Numbered from the stretch's first letter, positions 52,138-61,123 are shown. The stretch is 64,000 nucleotides of DNA from Paraplanobispora takensis (GCF_016863195.1 NZ_BOOK01000030.1:1-64000); one strand, 5' to 3'. Notes: generated by a model not told the origin, from the sequence alone. Made by a program: numbers and translations.

Positions 52138-53706
52138 TCATGGCAGGTTCCCGGTTCCGGACGGGTAGACCGGTTTGATGCGCCGACCCGAGGCCAGCGC
52201 GTCCCTGGAGTTGTAGTAACGGACGAAGAGCGGGTGCAGGCAGTACTTCTCATCCGGAGACAAGATCATCTGCCCTTCCGCCGAGTACGCGAAATCGGCC
52301 TTGAGATAGCGACTGGTCTCACCGGTGTATTTACCGATAATTCCCACGTCGGTGAACATTTCGCGCACCTCGCGGTAGTCGAGGCCGAAAGACTTGCTCA
52401 CCCCTGCCTGGTTGCACATGCGATGCAGGTAACTGTCGTCGAACAGGAAAGGCAGAAACGGGATGAGCCGCCGAGCGACGTCGTGCGCCTGCGGATAACG
52501 GAACTGGTGAGCCGAGAAGACCTCCGGGCACAGCGTCCCTTCAGCCTCAGCGACGGCCGAGACGATATCGGTTCCTCTGATGACCGGCGAGTCCGTGGCG
52601 ACGAGCGTCCGGTGCATCGCCTCATTGAACATGTAGAGCACTTGCCGAGGCAGAAGCTGGCTGTGCCGCAACACGTACCCGATCGTGTCCTCCTTGATTC
52701 CGGCGGGGGTCCTCACCTCCGGCGGGAGAACACGGGCCAGCAGGCCTTCATGATCCTCGACGCCGACGTCCTTGACATGCTCGGGGTAACAGCGTTCCAG
52801 GAACATGCGCAGCCGTCGGCCGACCGCGCTGAGCAGGTCCTGCCAATGCCAACGCAGCACCACACGACCGCTGAAGTCCTTGATCGGGTTGGCTGAGATG
52901 ACATCGAGCGCGGGCCACAACTCACTCGGAAAGCAACACTGGATGCGGAGCGACGGTTGGCCGCGCCGCAGCCCGAGCTGCCCCGCCAGGTGGAACAAGC
53001 CCTGCAGTACGCCTTTGATCTGCGTAATGTGCTCACCGATGTTCTCCAGTGAATCGACCAGAACGAAGACCGGTGTACGGCGAGACTTCAATACTTCTTT
53101 GGCTGTCTCGATGACCTCGATCCACGGTCGCTCACCCAGCCGAAAGCTGCGCCACAGATGTTCCAAACTGACTAGAGCCGCACTGTCCTGAACATGCTCG
53201 ATCAGACGCAGCGTGGCGAAGTCCAGTACGTCGTCATCCTCGGTTGCCGAACCGTCAGCCGCCCGGCGCATCCCAGCGCTTTCGTGCCACAACACCTGGA
53301 CGGCGCGCGGAGAATCGGAATGCTCCCGATCCGAACCGGCCAGCCGGGTCACGATCGGAGCCCACAGGAGCAGCTCCCACAGCTGCGCAGCGCCTTCGGC
53401 TGTGAGAATCATGCGGCCACCGATCAGCCCGGCGGCCGCCTGCATACGGGAGAAGACGCCCTGTGCACTGAGCCGTACGGACAGATTGCACGGATCGAAC
53501 TCGCGCGACAGCAACAATGCGGTCTTACCCGAGCCGCGTCGGCCGACTATGAACGTCGGAGGGTCGTGCTCGGACTCCATGTGCAACTGGACACGCGCGT
53601 TGTACAGCGCCTTCAGCACTGAGACGCTCTGACGATCGGAGACCGCGACCGGCCCGAGGGGGTGCTGGGTGGTGAACAGGCTGTCGATGCCGTTGTCTCC
53701 GGTCAT
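52138..53706 (-). CDS. P-loop NTPase, STAND/Sll1717-like
   Basis: This 522-residue protein has an N-terminal Walker A VGRRGSGKTALL (54-65) and a Walker B PVFVLVDSLENIG (D218). The helical region after it ends in a winged-helix-like C-terminus (KEDTIGYVLRHSQLLPRQVLYMFNEAM and a later FAYSAEGQMILSPDEKYCLHPLFVRYY). The pattern is that of signal-transducing P-loop ATPases found in bacterial conflict systems. It overlaps the patatin gene by four bases. The 151 bases before its start (53707-53857) separate it from the CHAT gene; a TATAGG box there could allow separate transcription. Confidence 0.75.
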   Translation of the reverse strand: MTGDNGIDSLFTTQHPLGPVAVSDRQSVSVLKALYNARVQLHMESEHDPPTFIVGRRGSGKTALLLSREFDPCNLSVRLSAQGVFSRMQAAAGLIGGRMILTAEGAAQLWELLLWAPIVTRLAGSDREHSDSPRAVQVLWHESAGMRRAADGSATEDDDVLDFATLRLIEHVQDSAALVSLEHLWRSFRLGERPWIEVIETAKEVLKSRRTPVFVLVDSLENIGEHITQIKGVLQGLFHLAGQLGLRRGQPSLRIQCCFPSELWPALDVISANPIKDFSGRVVLRWHWQDLLSAVGRRLRMFLERCYPEHVKDVGVEDHEGLLARVLPPEVRTPAGIKEDTIGYVLRHSQLLPRQVLYMFNEAMHRTLVATDSPVIRGTDIVSAVAEAEGTLCPEVFSAHQFRYPQAHDVARRLIPFLPFLFDDSYLHRMCNQAGVSKSFGLDYREVREMFTDVGIIGKYTGETSRYLKADFAYSAEGQMILSPDEKYCLHPLFVRYYNSRDALASGRRIKPVYPSGTGNLP

Positions 53707-53857
53707 CAGGATCCGCCCTTCTCGATGACGCTGTCACCCCTATAGAGACGGCGGCCGACATCGAGATACATCGGAGCTGGAGAATCTCCGGTTTTCATGG
53801 AGCCGGATCCGGCGACGGCGAGCATGCGTCGACCGCGGCATAAACCCGGTTCGACTG

Positions 53858-56395
53858 TCAGCCCGCGCCCAAGCAGATGAACGTCGACATCTCCCCTTCT
53901 GCGGCCACGGCCAACGCGGCGCCTGGTGGCTCACCCGCGATGAGCCGCAGATGGTAAGCAGTCATCACCCGGAAGGCGACGTCGTCGGGGACGCGCGTCA
54001 GGCTTGCGACCACGGTGGAACTCCCCGTGTAGAGAAGCGCGGAAGCCAATCCGAGCACCTCGTCCCCGGGCCGCACGACGGTCTGTCCCGCATCACACGA
54101 CGACAGCACCACATGACCCGGAGCACGTTCCAGTCTCTGCATGTCATAAGCCATCAGCGGGCCATCACTCAGATCCAGGCGGGAGAACTGCACGTTCTCC
54201 CGCTCGTGGTAACCGTGCGCGGCCAAGTGAGCCAGAGGCGCACCGTTCAACGCGGCCAGCGTGGCTTCCACGCTGGCGGCAGCCCCGGTAAGGCGGCGGG
54301 AGGCCGGATACAGATCCGCAATCCGCTCGACCTCCGTCTCGGCGTACTCCAGACCAGGGCCCGCAACCAGCACAGGCACGTCTTCCATCCTGTTCTCACG
54401 GCGGCCGTGCTGTGCCGTCAGCCACACCGTCGCGGACGGCGCGACCACGAGCGGCCGCCCGCGAAGCAGGGGAAGCAGCCCCCAAGGGATGGTGCTCAGA
54501 TTTCTCGTGGGCACGATAACGAGGCCCTGAGCGTCCCCGAGCAACGCCGTGATCGGGCTGATCAGCGTGTTGCTGAGCGTGGCCAGTTGCATGGCCACGG
54601 ACTTCTCGATCACACGGCGCAGGGGAGCAGGCCGGTGCCGCCCCGCCATCACCCCCAAGTCGGCGCGCAGCCGCCGGGCCGCCTCGGCGACGACCTCGTA
54701 GGGGCAAAGGGGCACGAGTTTGACTGTGCCGTCCCGCAGGACAAGGCAGCTGACGCGACCGTCCACGGCGATCAGGACCACCATGGTCAACCCGGCAGCG
54801 CCCAGCTCGGCCTGAATCCGCCTGATGCCGGCTGTCGTGGTGGCAGTGCCGTCCCCCGGCTGCTGCCAGCCCTTCTCCCTGATGAATCGTTCGAGTTCTC
54901 CGCACCGCTCCCGCAGTTCAGGATGGCGTCGGCCCTCCTTCGGATCCGTGCGAATGCGGTCGCGAAGGTGTCGCAGCTCCACTAGGGCCTCGGCGGTCTC
55001 CGCATCATGCGTGAACCGTATCCGCCGATGGCGGAACGCTTGTGCCCTCGACCGCTCCGACCAGCTGAACACCACTTGAGGGGAGCCGCTGACGAGCGCG
55101 GTGGAAAGTCCGGTTCGGGCCAGATCGGCGCCCAGTGCCGCCGCTCCGGTCAACAGATCGAGGTCGCCCAGGCGAGCCCGCTGCGTCTGGAGCAGGAGCA
55201 GGCCGCTACGCAGGCGTTCCAGCCCTTTGTGGCATCGCCCGTCCGCGATGGCCAGTTCGGCCTCGGCGAGGCGATGCATGAGCCGCAGCTCAACCGGCAT
55301 CCTGCGTCGCGGTGCCGTCACGCTGCCGGCTCTGGATCGGGCGCTGTCGACGTCCCCCGCGGCGAGGGCCGCGCGGACCGCGAGGAGCGACGCCATCTCA
55401 GCCTCGTCGCGCAGGCCGAGCGCAGTGAGCCGGTCGGCCAACGCGTCACCCCTGCGCGCCGACCCGGCACCGCCGCCGACGCGGGCGAAGTCGCACCTGA
55501 GTTCCATCAATTGTGCCTTGGCCAGCCAGGATGTGGTCCCCCGCCTGCGGAACGCGGTGGCGGCCCTGCGGGCCCATCGGCGTGCCTCCTCGATGTTGCC
55601 CGCGTCGAACTCGCACCGCGCCCGCTCCAATTCGGCCTCCCCATAGTCCTGGACCAGCCGCTGGCGGCGGAATAACGCCAGGTTCTCGTCCAGGATGCGG
55701 CCGGCCTCGGTGCACAGCCCGGCGGCCATCAGCGTTCTGGCCTGATCGAGCGCGAGCACGGGCAGGAAGCCGGGAATCACTTTGGCGTACTGCTCGCGCA
55801 CTTGGGCGAAGACGGCCAGCGCGCTGGGCAGGTCACCCGTGAGGAAGTCGCAGTAGCCCAGGTTGTGCAGGGCCTTGGCCGCGATGATCTCCTGGCCGGC
55901 CCTCGTGGCCAGTTCCCTGCTCCGTCGAGCATCCTCCCTGGCCGCCCCGACCCGCCCGGTGGACAGGTGGATGACCGCCCGGTTGAGCAGGATTCTGGCC
56001 AGTTCGACGCGGTCCTGCCGCGCGAGGAGCGGTACGGCGACGTCGAGTTGCCTGAGGGCCTCCACCTGCCTGCCGAGCCGGAGCAGCACCAGGCCGCGCT
56101 GGGAATGGACATAACCGAGACCTTCGCGCGGCACCCGGCTCTGGGCAAAGTCCAGCAATTCGAGTCCGACACTGCTACGGGCCTGTTCGGCTTCAGCGTG
56201 TGCCAGGCTGGTCAGGATCCTGGCCAGCAACATGTCCGGCTCTTCCACCGGCGCATCGGGCCGCCAGTCCAGCAGTGCCAACGCCTGCCTCAAGCGGCGC
56301 GCGGCCAGGGCAGGGCGTCCCGCCGAGGTCGCCGCCACGCTTTGCAGACGTAATTCGTCAGCGCGGGCTCGCCGCTCGGCGACATCTGCGTCCAC
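53858..56395 (-). CDS. TPR-CHAT protease
   Basis: This 845-residue cytoplasmic protein has an all-helical N-terminal half with tetratricopeptide-like repeats (ALHNLGYCDFLTGDLPSALAVFAQV, RARCEFDAGNIEEARRWARRA, about 20-430). Its C-terminal CHAT caspase-like domain spans about 590-845. The catalytic dyad is intact: histidine in HLAAHGYHE (H727) and cysteine in VVLSSCDAGQT (C767). The tail STFICLGAG closes the CHAT fold. In known systems such proteases cleave a partner, often another effector, when a sensor is triggered. The NTPase and subtilisin here are natural candidates. Confidence 0.88.
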   Translation of the reverse strand: MDADVAERRARADELRLQSVAATSAGRPALAARRLRQALALLDWRPDAPVEEPDMLLARILTSLAHAEAEQARSSVGLELLDFAQSRVPREGLGYVHSQRGLVLLRLGRQVEALRQLDVAVPLLARQDRVELARILLNRAVIHLSTGRVGAAREDARRSRELATRAGQEIIAAKALHNLGYCDFLTGDLPSALAVFAQVREQYAKVIPGFLPVLALDQARTLMAAGLCTEAGRILDENLALFRRQRLVQDYGEAELERARCEFDAGNIEEARRWARRAATAFRRRGTTSWLAKAQLMELRCDFARVGGGAGSARRGDALADRLTALGLRDEAEMASLLAVRAALAAGDVDSARSRAGSVTAPRRRMPVELRLMHRLAEAELAIADGRCHKGLERLRSGLLLLQTQRARLGDLDLLTGAAALGADLARTGLSTALVSGSPQVVFSWSERSRAQAFRHRRIRFTHDAETAEALVELRHLRDRIRTDPKEGRRHPELRERCGELERFIREKGWQQPGDGTATTTAGIRRIQAELGAAGLTMVVLIAVDGRVSCLVLRDGTVKLVPLCPYEVVAEAARRLRADLGVMAGRHRPAPLRRVIEKSVAMQLATLSNTLISPITALLGDAQGLVIVPTRNLSTIPWGLLPLLRGRPLVVAPSATVWLTAQHGRRENRMEDVPVLVAGPGLEYAETEVERIADLYPASRRLTGAAASVEATLAALNGAPLAHLAAHGYHERENVQFSRLDLSDGPLMAYDMQRLERAPGHVVLSSCDAGQTVVRPGDEVLGLASALLYTGSSTVVASLTRVPDDVAFRVMTAYHLRLIAGEPPGAALAVAAEGEMSTFICLGAG

Positions 56396-56425
56396 GCTTT
56401 CAATGTCCGCCAGTGCCCGGGAAGG

Positions 56426-56911
56426 TCACAAGTCAATTGACGGCGTGATCGCCAGGATGCCCCGAGGATCGTCCGCCCTGCGCACGACGAGCTGTGTCAT
56501 GCCGCCGTTTACCCGCTCGAAGGCGAATCGTCCCTGGCCGTCAGCTCTGACGATGGTGGTACCCGTGGCCGTGCGCAGTTCGATCACGTGGTCGGCGGGG
56601 GGAGCCAGCCAGCCGTCCATTCTGATCAGGCCGCCGCCCAGAGAGGTGAGATCGATCATGACCGTGAGGCGGACGCTGTCGAAGGTGATCGTACGGCTGC
56701 GTTCGCCGCCGCGGACACCGGCCAGCGCCTCCTCCTCTTCCCTGACCCGAAGCACCCTTTCCGCTTCGGAGGCCACCTGCATGGCGAACCGCACGCGATC
56801 GGCCAGATCTGGTGGAACCGGGTCCACCTGTGTGTACAGCCGTTTGATGTCTTCGAGGAGCAGGGCGTCCTCCAGGCTGAGGTGAGCGTCGTCCGGTTCT
56901 GGCGAGGTCAT
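56426..56911 (-). CDS. Unrecognised beta-rich protein between sigma and CHAT genes
   Basis: I do not recognise this 161-residue protein. The N-terminal 75 residues are acidic and helical (LSLEDALLLEDIKRLYTQVDPVPPDLADRVRFAM). The C-terminal part is a likely beta-sandwich (RTITFDSVRLTVMIDLTSL, then RMDGWLAPPADHVIEL and GRFAFERVNGGMTQLVV). The start overlaps the sigma gene stop by four bases (ATGA), and the CHAT gene begins 30 bases after its end. It could be an anti-sigma factor without a membrane helix, or a carrier. The position is the main clue. Confidence 0.65.
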   Translation of the reverse strand: MTSPEPDDAHLSLEDALLLEDIKRLYTQVDPVPPDLADRVRFAMQVASEAERVLRVREEEEALAGVRGGERSRTITFDSVRLTVMIDLTSLGGGLIRMDGWLAPPADHVIELRTATGTTIVRADGQGRFAFERVNGGMTQLVVRRADDPRGILAITPSIDL

Positions 56912-57519
56912 CGGGAGCCCCCTGGAGTGTCTCGGCGCAGAAGCCCGCGCAGCTTGGCCAGACAGCGCCCGCGGGTCGGGCCGATGCTGCCGCGCGGCAT
57001 ACCGAGCGCCGCCGCCACGGCGGCATAGTCGGGGCGGTGGACGAACGCGACGATCCGCAGCAGGTCGCGGCACCGCTGAGACAGCAGTGCGACCGCGGAC
57101 CACAGGGCCTGCTGCTGTTCGTTGAGCAGGAGGATCTCGTCGGGCGACCTGCCGCCGTCCTCGATCTCCTCCAGACGTTCGCTTCCGGTCGGTTCCTCGC
57201 GACGCGTATTGGTGCGAACACGCCAGGCTTCCCTGCGAGCAGTGATGATCAACCATTCGATGAGGGCCGCCGGTGTCTTGATGGTGTGCAGGTGGCGGAC
57301 CAGGACGAGCCACGTGGTCTGGACGACGTCCTGGGCCGTGTGATAGTCGAGGCCTTGGCTGCGTACGGCGTGCCACAGCATGGGCGTGAGGTCGGTCACG
57401 ATCTCGTCCAGCGCCTCCTGCCGCCCCGCAGCCGCCTGACCGAGCAGGGTCGCCAGCCGGGACCTGCGATCGGAGTCCCGGCCGGCGATCGGCGTGTCAC
57501 CCGGAGACAGTTCCGTCAC
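56908..57519 (-). CDS. ECF-type RNA polymerase sigma factor of the accessory cluster
   Basis: This 203-residue sigma factor has region 2 (QEALDEIVTDLTPMLWHAVRSQGLDYHTAQDVVQTTWLVLVRHLHTI) and region 4 (LSQRCRDLLRIVAFVHRPDYAAVAAALGMPRGSIGPTRGRCLAKLRGLL). The recognition helix reads GMPRGSIGPTRGRCLAKL, in the pattern of the CHAT/FxS-linked group. It lies between the subtilisin gene (seven-base gap) and the small beta-rich protein (four-base overlap). It may raise transcription of the whole cluster. Confidence 0.88.
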   Translation of the reverse strand: MTELSPGDTPIAGRDSDRRSRLATLLGQAAAGRQEALDEIVTDLTPMLWHAVRSQGLDYHTAQDVVQTTWLVLVRHLHTIKTPAALIEWLIITARREAWRVRTNTRREEPTGSERLEEIEDGGRSPDEILLLNEQQQALWSAVALLSQRCRDLLRIVAFVHRPDYAAVAAALGMPRGSIGPTRGRCLAKLRGLLRRDTPGGSR

Positions 57520-57525
57520 GGTCCG

Positions 57526-59217
57526 TCACGCCCCGAATTCGTCCTTCATCTCGTTGACCACCATCTGAGCCCTTTGCACCGCGTCCTTGGCTCTCTGGGC
57601 CGCTTCATGAGTGTTCTGAGGCTGCTGGAGCGTGCCGGCGGCCATGAGCCGCTTCGCCACCTCCGCCGCCACGATGGGAGCGGCGAACGACGTTCCGTGC
57701 CAGAGTCCCCATCCGGAGCTGAAGTTGTCACGATCGAGCGAAGCCCGCGCGGGTGAGCCGAAAACGGCACCGGCTTCAACCCTGATGTCCGCCCCGTACG
57801 AACCGTTCAGGTTGGTCGGCAGAGTGCTGACCAGCATGGCACCGTCGGCGAACCACTCGACCCAGGAGTTGTAGTTGCTGAAGATCGCCACCGTGCCCTC
57901 CGGGTTGAGCGCGCCCACCGCCAGCATCGGTGCCCGCTCGGCGGCGTCGTCCTCCCCGGCCAGCGCGGCCGGGAAGAACGGGGTCGTGGAGGCGTAGTTG
58001 CCGGCCGCTGCGACGACGACCGTCCCCAGGTCGCGGAGTTCATCGAGATGTTCATTCAGCTTTGTGGTCAGCTCGGGATCGAGCTGTCGTTCCTCGAAGT
58101 AACCGCACGACAGCGAGATGACGTCCACGACCTCTCCGCCGCCGCGCATCCGGTCGCTGAGTCGTTTGAGCACGGCGAGCAGCGCCGACTCCTTGACCAG
58201 ACCATCCCCGGTCATGACCCGGACCGCCTTCACCCGCGCCTCGGGCGCGATCTGCCGGACCAGGCCCGCACAGAAGGTGCCGTGCCCGGTGTAGGGATAC
58301 AGGTCACCCACCAGGGGCTGAGCGATGGGCGACCCGTCCTCGACGTTGCGGAGTTCCTCCAACGTCTGCTTCGCGGCGGGGTCGATCACAGCCTGCTGCC
58401 CAGCGGGGTCGATCGCAGTCACAGTCTGCAGCCCGGAATCGACGATGTCGTTTTGAAGCTGCGGTTCCACATTGATGAACCCGTCGTTCACCACGTCGTC
58501 CCGCTGCAGGTCGGGGTGTTCGCCGTACCCCGAGTCCGGTATCAGCACCAGAGCGCGACGGCCGTCTGCCGGCGGCCCGCCGCGCGAGGGCACGGACCCG
58601 GCGAAGGCCAGCGGGACCCGGCCGCCGTAGCCGCCGTTGCCGCCGGAACGCCGCAGCTCGGGCACGCCGTTGCCGTCCGTCGCCGGCTCGCCGCCTATTC
58701 CGGAACGGCCGTCGGTATACGACGCGGTGATGAGCAGGTGGTCGAGCGCGATTCTGTCGACCTGGCCCGGATCCACGCCACCGCGGATGGCCTGGAGTGC
58801 AACCCAGGCGTCGACGACCACGGAAGCGCCGTCCGCCGGGCGCAACAACATCGGCCTGGCGTCCTCGCTGTAGCCACCCCACACGTTCTCCTGCTCCCGG
58901 TACTGCTCCTGTTCCCGCTCTTGCTCGGCGATCCTCATTCCGACTGTCACCAGCGCAACACCGATCTGCCGCATGAGCGCTTCGTCCTGAAGAACGTCGC
59001 TGGGGAACAGCAGCACGCCCGTACGGTAGATCGTGGGGTTCGGCGCGGGCTCGCCGTCCGCATGGGGAGCATTGACAGGATCCAGTACACGGGCGCCATG
59101 GCGCCGTAGGACCTGCTCCGGGATGGTCGGCAACGGAGCGGGGCGGAAGTCTGCGTCGTTCGCGAGTGCCTGGCCCTCGGCGTTCTCAAGGGCCTGCTGG
59201 TAACGGATGTTGCGCAT
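57526..59217 (-). CDS. Cytoplasmic S8 (subtilisin-like) serine peptidase
   Basis: This 563-residue serine protease has the complete S8 triad in order: VLIPDSGYG (D228), GHGTFCAG (H312), oxyanion AAAGNYAS (N407) and WHGTSFAAP (S510). There is no signal peptide, so it acts inside the cell, unlike most subtilisins. The N-terminal 200 residues form a separate domain (VVVDAWVALQAIRGGVDPG), probably a regulatory or targeting part. Between Asp and His a short repeat (IDPAGQQ/IDPAAKQ) expands the loop. ATG 59217 is chosen for AGGAAGGG upstream. It is the first gene of the cluster. Confidence 0.9.
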   Translation of the reverse strand: MRNIRYQQALENAEGQALANDADFRPAPLPTIPEQVLRRHGARVLDPVNAPHADGEPAPNPTIYRTGVLLFPSDVLQDEALMRQIGVALVTVGMRIAEQEREQEQYREQENVWGGYSEDARPMLLRPADGASVVVDAWVALQAIRGGVDPGQVDRIALDHLLITASYTDGRSGIGGEPATDGNGVPELRRSGGNGGYGGRVPLAFAGSVPSRGGPPADGRRALVLIPDSGYGEHPDLQRDDVVNDGFINVEPQLQNDIVDSGLQTVTAIDPAGQQAVIDPAAKQTLEELRNVEDGSPIAQPLVGDLYPYTGHGTFCAGLVRQIAPEARVKAVRVMTGDGLVKESALLAVLKRLSDRMRGGGEVVDVISLSCGYFEERQLDPELTTKLNEHLDELRDLGTVVVAAAGNYASTTPFFPAALAGEDDAAERAPMLAVGALNPEGTVAIFSNYNSWVEWFADGAMLVSTLPTNLNGSYGADIRVEAGAVFGSPARASLDRDNFSSGWGLWHGTSFAAPIVAAEVAKRLMAAGTLQQPQNTHEAAQRAKDAVQRAQMVVNEMKDEFGA

Positions 59218-59330
59218 GATGGTCCCTTCCTCGGCTGCGATCGACAAGAGGGAGGGGTGCCGCGCTCCATCAGATACGCCGCGAAGGTAACGGAGAAGTC
59301 ACAGAAGCTGTCTTCTCATCAACTCTGAGA

Positions 59331-59359
59331 GGAATATGTCCGAAGTTGGTCAACGTCAA
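59331..59359 (-). promoter_or_regulatory. Candidate promoter of the subtilisin/CHAT cluster
   Basis: On the minus strand TTGACG (59359-59354), 17 bases, then TATTCC (59336-59331) resemble a housekeeping promoter. A leader of about 105 bases would precede the subtilisin start. Confidence 0.4.
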
Positions 59360-59407
59360 GATCCGCCGACCGGTTCGGCCGACTGACGGATCGGCTTGAG
59401 AAGCGGT

Positions 59408-59447
59408 CCGCCGTACCGGCGTCGGCGGAGAGCGGCCGGTACGGCGG
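59408..59447. terminator. Hairpin after GHL10 gene
   Basis: CCGCCGTACCGG (59408-59419) and CCGGTACGGCGG (59436-59447) are perfect 12-bp arms with a 16-base loop, 19 bases past the stop of the hydrolase gene. It probably ends the GHL10 transcript and insulates the cluster beyond. Confidence 0.6.
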
Positions 59448-59465
59448 CGGCACAGGGGGCGGAGG

Positions 59466-61040
59466 TCAGGTGATCACGCGGTGGCCGTTGCTCGGGGGGC
59501 TCTGGCGGCCGGCGCGGTCGACGGCCGTGACGTAGTAGCGGGCTCCTCCGGTGCCGGACGGATCGGTCCAGCGGGTGTGACGGGCGGCGGGGACGACGGC
59601 GACCAGGTGGCGGGCGTCGGTGAAGTCCTCGGGGCGGGCCTTGCGGTCGAGACGGAAGACGGCGAACTGGAAGGGGGTCTCCCGGCCGGTGGCGACGATG
59701 CGCAGCTCCACTCCCCCGGAGGTCTTGTGCGCCGTCGCCAGGACCGGGCGGCGCGGCGGGCGGCCGTCCGCCAGGCGGGGCAGCAGCGGCGGGAGGGCGG
59801 GCCGGGTGTAGTGGTCGGTCACGACCCTGCTGATCGAGCCGAGGCGGTCGGCCCGCAGGTCTCCGGAGTTGTACCAGATGTCGCCGCCGACCACGGGATG
59901 GTCCCGGTTGAGGGTCAGGTGCCGGGAGAGCTCCTCCGGCTGGAACCACTGCTCGGGCTGACCGGCCGCCCCCGCCTTGTAGGCCGCCTGACCGATCCAG
60001 AGTTGCACGCCGGTGCCGGCCGCCACGTCGGACCACCAGGGGACCAGCTTGGCGTAGTCGGCGTTGGACTGGCCGATGTACCAGTAGAGCTGCGGGGCGA
60101 TGTAGTCCAGCCAGCCCTTCTTGACCCAGCCGCGGGTGTCGGCGTGCAGGTTGTCGTAGGACTGGCCGCCGGCGGTGTCGGAGCCGAGCGGGTCGGTGGA
60201 GCTGTTGCGCCAGATGCCGGACGGGCTGATGCCCCAGGCGACCTCCGGCTTGGCCTGCCGTACCCGCTGCTGCATCTCCTGGACCAGCAGGTCCACGTTG
60301 TTGCGCCGCCAGGTCGCCAGGTCGGGGAAGCCCTGGCCGTACCGGGCGAAGGCGGCGCCGTCGTCGAAGGCGGTGGTGTTGACCGGATAGAAGTAGTCGT
60401 CGAAGTGCAGGCCGTCGATGTCGTAGCGGGTGACCGCGTCCATCATGGCGTCCTGCACGAACGCGCGGACCTCGGGCATGCCCGGGTTGTAGTAGAGCCT
60501 GCCGCCGTAGGCGACGATCCAGTCGGGGTGCCTGCGGCCGGGGTGGTCGGGGTGGAGGTTGGCCGGGTCGCCCTGCATCGACACGCGGTAGGGGTTGAAC
60601 CAGGCGTGGAAGGTCAGGCCCCGCCGGTGCGTCTCCTCCACCAGGAACGCCAGCGGGTCGTAGCCGGGGTCCTGCCCCTGGGTGCCGGTCAGATACTGCG
60701 ACCAGGGCTCATGCGGCGAGGGCCAGAAGGCGTCGGCGGTGGGCCGGATCTGCACGAAGACCGAGTTGAGCCTGCGCGCCTGAGCGAGGTCCAGCCAGCC
60801 GAGATACTCGGCCCTCTGCTCGTCGGCGGTGAGACCGGGCTTCGACGGCCAGTTGATGTTGAGCACCGAGGCGATCCACATCCCGCGCATCTGGCGCAGC
60901 GGCGGGACGTACTCGGCGGCCGGGAATCCGGCGGCGCCGAAGGCGGGGCCTGCGGCGGTGAGGACGGGCAGCGGCACGGCGGTCGCGGCGGCGGCCAGGG
61001 CGAGACCGCGCAGGAGGGTGCGCCGGGTGGGTGAGCTCAT
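59466..61040 (-). CDS. Tat-exported family 10-like glycoside hydrolase (GHL10/DUF187)
   Basis: This 524-residue secreted hydrolase has a twin-arginine signal (SPTRRTLLRGLALAAAATAV) and then the GHL10 barrel: RQMRGMWIASVLNINWPSKPG, HAWFNPYRVSM, DIDGLHFDDYFYP and WGISPSGIWRN. A C-terminal fibronectin-III-like domain (about 430-524) follows. Relatives cut amino-sugar polymers, probably peptidoglycan or biofilm glycans. The 180-base divergent region to the nagZ-like gene holds TTTC/GAAA repeats, so both genes may be under the same regulator. Confidence 0.88.
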   Translation of the reverse strand: MSSPTRRTLLRGLALAAAATAVPLPVLTAAGPAFGAAGFPAAEYVPPLRQMRGMWIASVLNINWPSKPGLTADEQRAEYLGWLDLAQARRLNSVFVQIRPTADAFWPSPHEPWSQYLTGTQGQDPGYDPLAFLVEETHRRGLTFHAWFNPYRVSMQGDPANLHPDHPGRRHPDWIVAYGGRLYYNPGMPEVRAFVQDAMMDAVTRYDIDGLHFDDYFYPVNTTAFDDGAAFARYGQGFPDLATWRRNNVDLLVQEMQQRVRQAKPEVAWGISPSGIWRNSSTDPLGSDTAGGQSYDNLHADTRGWVKKGWLDYIAPQLYWYIGQSNADYAKLVPWWSDVAAGTGVQLWIGQAAYKAGAAGQPEQWFQPEELSRHLTLNRDHPVVGGDIWYNSGDLRADRLGSISRVVTDHYTRPALPPLLPRLADGRPPRRPVLATAHKTSGGVELRIVATGRETPFQFAVFRLDRKARPEDFTDARHLVAVVPAARHTRWTDPSGTGGARYYVTAVDRAGRQSPPSNGHRVIT

Positions 61041-61091
61041 GCGGACTCCCGGGGGGACATGAAAAGAGGGGTGCCGACGATGACGGTGGCA

Positions 61092-61123
61092 GAAATTTAC
61101 TTTCAGATCAATGATGATGAAAG
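61092..61123. promoter_or_regulatory. GAAA/TTTC repeats, likely RpiR/MurR sites
   Basis: GAAATTTACTTTC (61092-61104) is a near-palindrome with GAAA/TTTC arms, and CTTTCA (61100-61105) pairs with TGAAAG (61118-61123). This GAAA-spacer-TTTC form is typical of RpiR-family sites. The region lies between the divergent GHL10 and nagZ-like genes, and a MurR/RpiR regulator is encoded after nagZ. Confidence 0.55.

Larger units (their letters stand above)
49298..52141 (-). pseudogene. Patatin-like phospholipase gene split by an IS element
   Basis: Two frames, 51562-52141 and 49298 to 50667, join in frame when the 894-bp IS and one copy of the TTA target duplication are removed. This gives one 648-residue protein. 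The N-terminal part has the oxyanion loop ALAGGGVRA (27-33) and nucleophile elbow AVSGGS (S60). The middle has several membrane helices, and the C-terminal part has the catalytic aspartate in VSDGGHWDN. The IS separates the serine from the aspartate, so neither fragment can act alone. The start overlaps the upstream ATPase gene's stop (ATGA), so it was the last gene of that operon. Lipase/effector activity against membranes is inferred. Confidence 0.88.

Noticed and set aside
53707-53857. Possible small gene between CHAT and NTPase genes
   Set aside because: Short frames exist, but none has a start with ribosome binding site and recognisable product. The stretch looks like a promoter/leader region with a TATAGG box.
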